From DASYQD01 sp963846495 (GTDB lineage Bacteria; Acidobacteriota; Thermoanaerobaculia; Multivoradales; JAIOJS01): a stretch of DNA of 64,000 nucleotides. The translations under genes were made by a program, and so were the position numbers. Of the stretch, positions 57,019 to 64,000 are shown one piece after another. The notes below the pieces were generated by a model that ran no database searches, was not told the origin of the DNA, and was given only the letters and a program-made list of their open reading frames with translations. Location of the stretch: NCBI GenBank assembly GCA_963846495.1, contig CAWJWP010000029.1, positions 372,001-436,000 of the forward strand, read 5' to 3'. Every line of letters starts with the position of its first letter. The stretch's first letter is position 1.

Positions 57019-57509
57019 TTACTGTTTGTCGTAGACGACGACGTTCGTATAGGGACGGCCGTCGGGCGTGACGCCCTTCATGCGTCTGCGTCAGCGTCTT
57101 GCGGTCGCGCGACACGCTCAAGGTGTTGCCGGCTTCGGTCACGCGGCCGTCGGTCACGGTGCCGATCTCTTCGGTCAGGTTGTCCACGGCGCGCACGGCC
57201 ACCATCCGCACGGCCCTCGTGCCGGCGGCGGACTCCGGATACGGCTTGCCGTCGCGCTTGTAGACCAGGTAGCGCGCGCGCGGCCACGCCGTTGGCGTTC
57301 ACGCTGTCCACGGTCAGGAAGATCACGCCGCCGCCGCGGTCCTCGTAGGTGCGGGTGAAGCTGCGCGGCGGCCGGCCGGCCTCGTAGAGCGACTTCTCGA
57401 CGTTCAGCCTCCACACGCCCGGCGAACGGATCGCCGGCCTGGCGCACCGAGCGCCGAACGGTGCCGCAACGGCCGCCAGCGCGGCCGCCACGCAGCCGCG
57501 GCCCTCCAC
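57019..57509 (-). CDS. Small secreted protein of unknown function (frameshifted)
   Basis: About 160 residues. A GTG at 57,509 gives a hydrophobic start (VAAALAAVAAPFGA). Then GVWRLNVEKSLYEAGRPPRSFTRTYEDRGGGVIFLTV, VRMVAVRAVDNLTEEIGTVTDGRVTEAGNTLSVSRDRKTLTQTH and a final tyrosine-rich end before TAA (57,019-57,021). The pattern (W.L....S....G..P.S..R.YED.G....) resembles small beta-barrel, lipocalin-like proteins common in Acidobacteriota; I do not know a function. It lies between the kinase and hydrolase genes, both in the same direction. Confidence 0.6.
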
Positions 57510-57528
57510 CCGCGCGCGATCGGACGGC

Positions 57529-59839
57529 TCACGCGCGCGCGGTGGAGGTGGCCGGCGGCGCCACCTTCTCCATCCATCCCTTGATCACCTCGAACACCTG
57601 CCGCCGGTTGTTCTCGAACATCGCGAAGTGGCTGTTGCCGAGGATGCCGCGCTCCTTCAGGTCGATCAGCTCGGCCCTGGCGCCCGACGCGGTCAGCGCG
57701 TCGATGATCGGCTTGCCCTGGCGGCCGCCGCGCTCGGACAGCAGGTACATCATCGGCATGTTCTTCAGGCCGGGCAGCGGCGTGCCCGCGGCCCCGCCCT
57801 GGCCCACGAGCGGCGCCGTGGCGCCTTCGAACGACGCCAGCGCCTTGACCAGGTTGGGCCGCTCGTTGGCCACCAGCCAGCCGAACGGCCCGCCGGCCGA
57901 GTGCGTCAGCATCATGCACGGGTCCGATGCGATCCACCAGCTCGGCGCCGTGGCGGCGCCACAGGTCCTGCGCCAGCTGGTTGTCGCGCGGCGCCGAGTT
58001 GGCGGCCGCCATCAGCTGATCGACCAGCGGATCGCCGACGTCGCCGGAGGTGCCGGGCCACTGCTTGTTCGGCGTGCGCGCCGACGTCACGGTGTCGCGG
58101 GTCAGCAGATCGTAGGTGACGACGGGACCGATCTCGCCGAGCGCGTCGGGGTGGATACGGCGAGCGGCCGTGGCCCGGCCGATCGACCAGGTACACCTTG
58201 TAGCCGGCCTGCACGAAGTGGTGCGCCCAGCCCGGAGGCGCCGCCCAGGCCCATGTAGTGCACGCTCTGCCCGCCGCCGCCGTGCACGAGCACCACCGGC
58301 AGCGGATGGCGCTGCTGCGCCGGCTCGAGGTACTGCACGAACATCTGGCCGACGTGGATGGTGCCGTACGGCATCGTCTTGCGTTCGGTGCCGGTCCAGA
58401 AGATGCCGGTGTCGGCCAGCTTGAGCGCCAGCGAATCGTTGGCCTGCCGGCGCGGCGCGGGCGCCTGGTTGTTGCTGCCGGTCACGTTCTTGTTCATCCA
58501 GTCGATGATCGGCTGCAGCACCTCGCGGCTGTTCTTCTCGACCATCATCATGTGGCCGTTGCCCTTGATGCCGATGGCGCCGAGCCGCAGCTCCTCGGCC
58601 TGCACGCCCGCCTGCTTCAGGAACGCGACGCCGCCGGGGTTGCCGGGCGAGGCAAACGACGCGTCGGCCGTCACGATCAGCACCTTCGTGTTCTTGAGGT
58701 TCGGCAGCTTCGCGCGCCGGCTCGGCCTGCAGGTAGTAGCCGGCGATGCCCGGCTCGGGGTTGGCCACATACGTGGTCTTGATCTCGGCCGGATCGTTGA
58801 CCGGCGGATCGTAGGTGACCGGGAACGCTGGACATGCCCCAGCGGTTGCCGCCGCCGAAGCCGGAGCCCGCGCCTTCGATGATCACCGTCGCCTTCACGA
58901 GGTTCGGCCGCGCCTCGGCGACGAGCAGCCCGAAGGGGCCGCCGGCCGAGTGCGTCATGATGATCGCGGGGCCGATCCTGTCGAGCAGCTCCGCGCCGGC
59001 CTGCCGCCAGGCCAGGTGCTGCACGTTGTTCTGCCCGGGCGCGGTGTTGGCCGCCGGCGGCGGCCCGGCCTGCGCGCCACGCCCGCCCGGCCAGCCGCCC
59101 GGGTCCACCCTGACGCGCGCCCGCCGGCGCCGCGCCCGGAGGCGGCGGCCTGCACCACGTAGCTGCCGCCAAGCCCGGCGCACAGCTGATCGAGATCGGG
59201 CGAGCCGACGTTGCCCGGACCGGGCCACTGCGTGTGGTTCTTCTGGTACTGGTTCGGCCTGCTGGTTCGGATTCGCGCTCGGCGGCGTGAACCGGCCGGC
59301 CAGGCTCTCGAGCACCATCGGCGTCTGCGGAAAGCCGCCGTGCAGGTCGGGGTGCAGCGGCGAGCGCCCGTGTCCCGGCCGATCGACGACGTAGACCTTG
59401 TAGCCTTCCTGCACCAGATACTGGAACCAGCCCGGACGCCCGTCGGGCGTGCCCATCCAGTCGGTGCCCTGCCCGCCGCCGCCGTGCACGAGCACGACCG
59501 GGAACGGGATGACGCACCTGCGCGGGGATCATGTACTCGACGTACATCTGCTGCCCGCCGACGAACGCGCCGCGCGCCGTCTCGGCGCGCTTGACGTTGA
59601 CCCACATGTAGCTCCACTCGGCGACGTCGAGCGCGATCCTGGTGCGCGCCGCGGCGGCGCCCGCCTGCGCCGCGAGACCCGCCGCCTCGGCCGGGCCGCT
59701 CGCCAGCGGCGCAAGCGCCGACGCCGCCGCGCCGGCGACGCCCAGCGCCGCGGCCTGGCGCATGAACTCGCGGCGGTCCACGCCGCCATCGGCGAATCGA
59801 CGATACAGGTCCGTCAAGCGGCTGTGAGGGAGCGCTCAT
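57529..59839 (-). CDS. Tat-exported protein with two alpha/beta-hydrolase domains in tandem (frameshifted)
   Basis: About 765 residues. A Tat signal (DRREFMRQAAALGVAGAAA) is followed by domain 1 (VLVHGGGGQGTDWMG, VYVVDRPGHGRSP, nucleophile IIMTHSAGGPFGLLV, late His in GNGHMMMVEKNSREVLQPIIDW). Domain 2 follows (VVLVHGGGGQSVHYMG, VYLVDRPGHGRSP, MMLTHSAGGPFGWLV, GNSHFAMFENNRRQVFEVIKGW). Ser, His and the HGGGG oxyanion loop are present in both. One uninterrupted frame crosses the linker (58,440-58,600), so the two domains belong to one protein. Shifts elsewhere (59,515, 59,250, 59,120, 58,830, 58,715, 58,230, 58,165, 57,920). Substrate unknown; periplasmic. Start ATG 59,839, or TTG 59,817 after one shift. 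Confidence 0.8.
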
Positions 59840-59876
59840 GGTGAACTCGCTGTGACGAGAGATTCGAATGGTATCC

Positions 59877-59882
59877 TATAGT
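59877..59882 (+). promoter_or_regulatory. -10-like TATAGT, 6 bases before the beta-lactamase ATG
   Basis: TATCCTATAGT contains two overlapping -10-like hexamers, 6 and 11 bases before the ATG at 59,889. There is no ribosome-binding site. Divergent from the hydrolase gene, whose start lies 50 bases away, so the two promoters must be close. Confidence 0.45.
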
Positions 59883-59888
59883 TGCCGC

Positions 59889-61478
59889 ATGTCGATCCGC
59901 GCATTCGCCCTCGCAGCGGCCTTCACGGCGGCGCTTGCCGCGCCAGCTCTCGCCCAGCAGAACGCCGACTGGAGGCGCCCGTTCCCGGCGTTCAAACTCA
60001 TCGGAAACGTCTACTGGGTGGGCACCTACGACCTGTCCACGTACCTGATCACGACCTCGCAGGGCCATTTCCTGATCAACACCGGCTTCCCGGACACCGT
60101 GCCGCAGATCGCGGCCGGCGTCGAGAAGCTGGGCTTCAAGATGGGCGACGTCGAGGATGCTGCTGGCCACGCACGCCCACGGCGATCACGTCGCCGGCCT
60201 GGCCGAACTGAAGCGGCTGACCAAGGCGCGGCTGGCGATGATGGAAGCCCGACGCGCCGCTGCTCGAGGACGGCGGCCGGAGCGACTTCCGCTTCGGCGA
60301 CGATGCCGCGCATGCGGTTCGAGCCGGTGACGGTCGACCAGCGGCTGAAGGACGGCGACACCGTGACGCTCGGCGACGTGACCGTGACCGCGCACCATCA
60401 CCCGGGCCACACCAAGGGCGCAACCAGCTTCACGCTCACGGTGCGCGAGAACGGCCGCGACTACCGCGTGATCATCGCCAACATGGGCAGCATCAACCCC
60501 GGCGTGACCGTCAACGGCATGCCGAAGTACCCGACCATCGGGCAGGACTACGCCAGGACGTTCGCGGCGCAGAAGGCGCTGCAGGTGGACGTGTTCCTGG
60601 CCTCGCACGCGGCGCAGTTCCGGATGCACGAGAAGTACAAGCCGGGCGACGCCTACGATCCCAACCGGTTCGTGGACCCCGCGGGGTATCGTACGGCCGT
60701 GGAGCGGGCGGAGAAGAACGTACCTCGACCAGCTGGCGAAGGAGCGCGCGGCGGGATCGTCCCTCGCGCCGACCGGCACGCTGCGCGTCGCGTTCCTGGG
60801 CACCAATCCCGTTCACGCCGCGTGAACCCGCAGACAGGCGCGATCACCGGGCCGGTGGCCGACCTGGTGGCGGAGTTGGCGAAGCGCAAGGGCGTGCCGT
60901 TCAAGCTGATCCCGGCGCCCGGACGTGCGCGGCGTGATCGCGCAATTGCAGAGCGGCGAAGCCGATGCCGGCGTGATGGCCTACGAGGCCGCGCGCGCGC
61001 GCGAGGTGGATTTCGCCGGCGGCTTTGCCGTGATGTTCAACAGCTACGTGGTGCGGACCGACTCGCCGCTGAAGACCGTGGCGGATGCCGATCGCGCCGG
61101 GCGTCACGATCGGCGCGGTGCGCGGGCAGACGCAGGAGATTTTTCTCAGCGCGAACCTGAAGCAGGCAAAGCTGCGGATCTTCGAGGCGCAGCCGCCGCC
61201 CGACGAGATGCGCCGCCTGCTGAGCAGCCGGCGAGCTGGACGCCTTCGCGATGAACCAGCAGCGCATCGAGGACGCGGTGGGCGGGTCGGCCGGTCAGCT
61301 GCGGGCGCTGACCGGCAGCTACGTGGACGTGGAGCAGTCCTTCGTGGTCAAGAAGGGCGAAACGGCGCGCGCCGCGGAGCTCAAGGCGTTCGTGGACGAA
61401 GCCCGCGAGAGCGGTCTGACAAAGGCCGCGCTGGACCGCGCGAAGCTCGTCGGCGTGGCCGTCGCCGGCCCCCGCTGA
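59889..61478 (+). CDS. Fusion of a subclass B3 metallo-beta-lactamase and a family-3 periplasmic solute-binding domain (frameshifted)
   Basis: About 525 residues. Signal peptide (IRAFALAAAFTAALAAPALAQ), then the lactamase fold: LSTYLITTSQGHFLINTG, zinc motif THAHGDHVAG (HxHxDH), HHHPGHTKGATSF and ASHAAQFRMHEKY, a B3-type zinc ligand set. The domain ends DQLAKERAAG. The same uninterrupted stretch (60,721-60,821) continues into SSLAPTGTLRVAFLGTNPVHAA, the beginning of an SBP_bac_3 domain (GPVADLVAELAKRKGVPFKLIPAP, GEADAGVMAYEAARAREVDFAGGF, LKTVADADRAGVTIGAVRGQ, DAFAMNQQR, LKAFVDEARESGLTKAALDRAKLVGV). No second signal peptide is seen. Shifts near 60,160, 60,245, 60,305, 60,720, 60,823, 60,925, 61,100 and 61,235. 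Both zinc and ligand-binding parts look intact. Confidence 0.72.
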
Positions 61479-61514
61479 CGCGACTTCCGGCTTCCGGTTC
61501 GCTTCCAGGCGAGT

Positions 61515-62205
61515 CTATTCCGCTGGCGCCGCTCGACTATCTGCTCGAGCTGGAACAGCCGGCCCTTCGCATCGCCGTTCTCGGGATCGATCTCGAGCGC
61601 CTTCTTCAGGCTGACGATCGCCGCGGGCTCGTCGCGGCGGCTCTGCGCGATCGCCAGCGTGACGTAGCTGCGCGCCGACCGTGGGAAGAACTCGAGGTTC
61701 AGCTCCATCAGCGTGATGGCGTCCTCCGGACGCGCCTGGCCGATCCGCGAGGCGATCAGGATCAGGGCGTCCTCGCCGAAGTCGTAAGCCTGCTTGCCGT
61801 AGAACTGCCCGCGTAGCTCGCGGTACTGGGCCGCCGCGGCCGCGCCGCCGTGCCGAACCGTGGTCGTCCACAGGATGTCGGTCAGCTGCCGCGGGATGGG
61901 CACGCCGCGGTGGCACGTGACGCACTGGACCGAGACCGTTTCGTTCGCGGGCTTCCCCGCCGCGGCCTGCACGGTGGCATTCAACGCTCGCGTCATCGCG
62001 ATCATCTCGCGCGCCACGTCCTGACGAGGCTTGCCGCTGGCCGTCACCGCCGGCGGGCCGTCCCGCTGGGCGTGGCAGTAGTTGCACGAGACGCCGAGCG
62101 ACGACGCGATGACCTGCATGTCCAACAGCCTGTCTGGCTGCTGGGCCGCGGCCACGTGGGCCGACGCCAGGATCAATCCGCCGCGACGATGGGGGCGAGC
62201 TTCAC
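61515..62205 (-). CDS. Dihaem c-type cytochrome, reaction-centre cytochrome-like, with helical C-terminus (frameshifted)
   Basis: About 230 residues from a GTG at 62,205. After a signal peptide (VKLAPIVAA..LILASAHVAAAQ, one shift) come two heme sites, SCNYCH and QCVTCH, with QVIASSLGVSCNYCHAQRD and AREMIAMTRALNA between, as in the photosynthetic-reaction-centre cytochrome family widespread in Acidobacteriota. The C-terminal half is TPR-like (DAITLMELNLEFFPRSARSYVTLAIAQSRRDEPAAIVSLKKALEIDP). It is periplasmic and probably transfers electrons. It may serve the GMC dehydrogenase upstream, but this is a guess. Corrected stop TAG at 61,515-61,517. Confidence 0.8.
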
Positions 62206-62248
62206 CAGCCAAGGATACGATAGCGGCGTGATTGGTGTCTGGCCGCGC

Positions 62249-62505
62249 GTGGCCGTGAGGTGCGCGCTGGCATATCGGAATCGTGGCGACGGCCGCCGGA
62301 GCCCAGACGCCGGACAGCGTCAGCTTTCGCGTTTCCCAGCATGGCGTGCCGATCGGCACGGCAGACGTCACCGTGGGCCGCACGCCCGATGGGTGGCGGA
62401 TCACGAGCCGCAGTCAGATGGACGGACGGGTCCAGCTGACCGTGCGCCATTTCGACGCGCAATACGACCCCAACTGGCAGCCCATGTCTCTCAGCCTGGA
62501 GCGCG
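62249..62505 (+). CDS. Secreted protein of unknown function, truncated
   Basis: After a signal-like start (IGIVATAAGAQ, one shift) reads DSVSFRVSQHGVPIGTADVTVGRTPDGWRITSRSQMDGRVQLTVRHFDAQYDPNWQPMSLSLE, then becomes unrelated (RVAQPKSAMAVGERR). The pattern resembles beta-rich proteins of unknown function in Acidobacteriota. It is divergent from the cytochrome gene and cut at about 62,505. From there to 62,690 I see no gene. Confidence 0.5.
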
Positions 62506-62690
62506 TTGCCCAACCCAAGAGTGCCATGGCGGTAGGAGAGCGGCGCGCGCAAGTCAAGCGCGGCGCGCGCGGCCCAGGCCCCGAACCGGCCGCGGCCCGC
62601 GGAATTGAGGCGCCTTTGATCGGGCTTTGATGATCGACGCTGGCGCCGGCGCCACGCTACAGTGGCGCTCTCGCCTTCAGGACCCGCGCA

Positions 62691-63116
62691 ATGCCCAAGC
62701 CAACCCTCCGCCCCGGCCTCGCCCACGCCGAGACCATCCTCATCACCGACCGGCTGATCGTGCCGGAGATGGCGGACTATTTCTCCAACTTCGCCGCCAT
62801 GCCGCCGGTGTTCGCCACCGCCTATCTGGTGGCGTTCGTGGAATGGACCTGCGTGCGCTTCCTCGCCGACCACTTGCTGGACGGCGAGGCGACGGTCGGC
62901 ACCCATGTCGATCTCAGCCACACCGCCGCCACGCCGATCGGCATGCACGCGACGGCCGCCATCGAACTGGTGGAGCGTGACGGCCGCAAGCTGCGATTCA
63001 AGGTGAGATGCCGCGACGAGCGCGACGAGATCGGCGCCGGCTTCCACGAGCGCTTCGTGATCGACGAAGCCCGCTTCCTCTCCAAGCTGGAGCAGAAGCG
63101 GGCCGCGCGATCCTGA
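62691..63116 (+). CDS. Thioesterase of the FlK/hotdog type
   Basis: 141 residues in an intact frame. MPKPTLRPGLAHAETILITDRLIVPEM, AYLVAFVEWTCVRFLADHLLDGEATVGTHVDLSHTAATPIGMHATAAIELVERDGRKLRFKV, then HERFVIDEARF. The V-E-W-T catalytic stretch and GTHVDLSHTAATP are those of fluoroacetyl-CoA-thioesterase-like hotdog proteins, which hydrolyse acyl-CoA; the true substrate is unknown. Intact, unlike many genes to its left. It is the first gene of the last block. Confidence 0.85.
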   Translation: MPKPTLRPGLAHAETILITDRLIVPEMADYFSNFAAMPPVFATAYLVAFVEWTCVRFLADHLLDGEATVGTHVDLSHTAATPIGMHATAAIELVERDGRKLRFKVRCRDERDEIGAGFHERFVIDEARFLSKLEQKRAARS

Positions 63117-63140
63117 GGTCAACCGCCGCCGGTCGGCGTT

Positions 63141-63393
63141 CTACTCGGGCGGCGGCGGACCGCCTGGGCTGGGGCCGCGGCCAGAGTTCGAACACGTCAG
63201 GCGGGCCGCCCTGATCGTTGTCGTCGCTGCCGCCATGATTGCCGCAATCATATAGGTATCCGCAGAAGGCTTCGGGCGCTACGCCGTACTCGTCGTAAAT
63301 CGCGCAGCCGGAAAGGCCGATCGACATAGCCAGAAGCGCACCGGCGGCGATGGCGCGAAGTGCGGCTCGCTTGCGCGCGGGTACTGATCGCAT
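63141..63393 (-). CDS. Small cysteine-containing lipoprotein (one frameshift)
   Basis: About 83 residues. Signal peptide with lipobox (LLAMSIGLSGC), mature part AIYDEYGVAPEAFCGYLYDCGNHGGSDD and an Asp/Gly/Pro-rich end. In the given frame it would run past the thioesterase; one base change near 63,165 gives GGPPPPE and TAG (63,141-63,143). Paralogous to the secreted protein at 63,563-63,856 (MRS...RAI..G.LLA; C-x6-C). GAGGAG precedes the ATG at 63,393. Confidence 0.6.
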
Positions 63394-63399
63394 AATGAT

Positions 63400-63529
63400 G
63401 GTTCTCCTCGGTTCGATGGACCGTCCCCAACGTCGGATGATGGTTGGCCTTGTTGTGCGGATGATCGCCGATCGCTTGGTCGGTGCCCGTTTGCAGGACG
63501 AACCAGCCGATCAGCAGCGCGCAGAACAC
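63400..63529 (-). CDS. Small membrane protein, copy 1
   Basis: VFCALLIGWFVLQTGTDQAIGDHPHNKANHHP: one hydrophobic helix and a His-rich end. It starts at GTG 63,529 or slightly upstream. Compared with copy 2, one base is missing in ACGTTGGGG and the stop codon TGA is CGA, so the end is uncertain. It lies between the two secreted cysteine proteins. Confidence 0.5.
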
Positions 63530-63562
63530 GGCCCCCCGTTCAGCGTCGGAAATGCGATCAAC

Positions 63563-63856
63563 TCAATCGCCGGTCGGCGCCGAGCTGGTGTCACCGGTGG
63601 GGCTGCTGGGGCCGGGGTCGCCGGTAGGGCTGCTGGGGCTGCTGCCTGAGTCATCGGCCGAGCTGCCGGTCGCGGTCTGACTGCCGCCCCGATTGGTATC
63701 GCGGTCGCAGATATAGGGAATTTCGCAGACCCGTTGCGCGCCCGCTTCCTCCGATGCAAAGGCGGCATGCGGCAGACAGGTCGCGATGGCCAGCAGCAAG
63801 CCTGGCCCGATGGCACGCGGCACGGATCGCCGCTGCCTGGATAGAGATCGCATCAT
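63563..63856 (-). CDS. Secreted cysteine-containing protein with low-complexity tail
   Basis: About 97 residues. Signal peptide (VPRAIGPGLLLAIATCLPHAAFA), mature EEAGAQRVCEIPYICDRDTNRGG and a Ser/Pro/Gly/Asp tail with SSPTGDPGPSSPTGDTSSAPTGD repeats. Start ATG 63,856 with GAGGAGG upstream. Paralog of the lipoprotein at 63,141-63,393. Function unknown. Confidence 0.6.
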   Translation of the reverse strand: MMRSLSRQRRSVPRAIGPGLLLAIATCLPHAAFASEEAGAQRVCEIPYICDRDTNRGGSQTATGSSADDSGSSPSSPTGDPGPSSPTGDTSSAPTGD

Positions 63857-63866
63857 GTGGTCCTCC

Positions 63867-64000
63867 TCAGTTCGATGGACCGTCCCCAAACTTCGGATGA
63901 TGATTGGCCTTGTTGTGCGGATGAGAGCCGGCTGCCTGGTCCATGCCGGACAAGGCGAAGTAGCCGATCAGCAGCGCGCAGAACACGGCGGCAGCCGCAC
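63867..64000 (-). CDS. Small membrane protein, copy 2, cut by window end
   Basis: AVFCALLIGYFALSGMDQAAGSHPHNKANHHPKFGDGPSN ending at TGA (63,867-63,869). Close match to copy 1: shared FCALLIG and HPHNKANHHP, and nearly identical DNA around both. The 5' end lies beyond the window. Confidence 0.6.
   Translation of the reverse strand, partial: AAAAVFCALLIGYFALSGMDQAAGSHPHNKANHHPKFGDGPSN

Overview
This 64 kb window is GC-rich and of bacterial origin, but it does not read as one genome. Gene content, frameshift density and abruptly truncated genes divide it into blocks. Positions 1-18,430 and about 29,300-44,440 look like one chromosome of an Acidobacteriota member, perhaps Thermoanaerobaculia-like. 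They carry housekeeping genes (pgpH C-terminus, ybeY, corC, era, recO, glyQ/glyS, ppk2, pyruvate phosphate dikinase, pyruvate kinase), two Ser/Thr kinases with long fused C-termini, a large TonB-dependent outer-membrane protein with a carboxypeptidase-regulatory-like domain, and large secreted proteins. About 44,440-49,585 looks betaproteobacterial: a sigma-factor fragment, an HD phosphohydrolase, and a tonB-exbB-exbD-hemP-PepSY-DUF2271-DUF4198 iron/heme uptake cluster. About 49,585-62,505 looks like another Acidobacteriota (Vicinamibacteria-like) segment: amidohydrolase, cupredoxin, gluconate-dehydrogenase-like pair, kinase-TPR, tandem alpha/beta hydrolase, metallo-beta-lactamase fusion, cytochrome c. 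About 62,505-64,000 looks sphingomonad-like. Three junctions cut genes in the middle, so the contig is probably a chimeric assembly. Taxonomic labels are inferred from remembered family resemblance; no search was run.

Between ppk2 and the pyruvate phosphate dikinase gene (18.4-29.3 kb) lies an accessory region. It begins with a striking polypurine tract that has no cytosine for about 120 bases. Next comes a heavily broken gene of about 4.4 kb whose pieces join into a STAND-type NTPase with an N-terminal PD-(D/E)XK nuclease domain and a long helical C-terminus, the architecture of Avs-like antiphage sensors. A BNR-repeat lipoprotein with a small partner follows, then three tiny overlapping or closely spaced genes (coiled coil, membrane anchor, basic helical protein) convergent with a zinc-ribbon/coiled-coil/HEPN protein that keeps the Rx4H RNase motif. 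I read this as a probable defence island.

In the 49.6-62.5 kb block two multidomain proteins stand out. One has two alpha/beta-hydrolase domains in tandem behind one Tat signal. The other joins a subclass B3 metallo-beta-lactamase domain in frame to a family-3 periplasmic solute-binding domain. The GMC oxidoreductase with its Tat-exported subunit 3 and a nearby dihaem cytochrome suggests periplasmic oxidation. At the right end a two-gene cassette (small membrane protein plus secreted cysteine protein) is repeated in tandem.

Single-base frameshifts occur in many otherwise well-conserved genes and are much denser after 18.7 kb than before it. Most are probably consensus errors of a long-read assembly rather than true mutations. 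Where I could, I describe proteins as read across these shifts and say so. Several genes have a -10-like hexamer only 6-11 bases before the start codon, pointing to leaderless transcripts.
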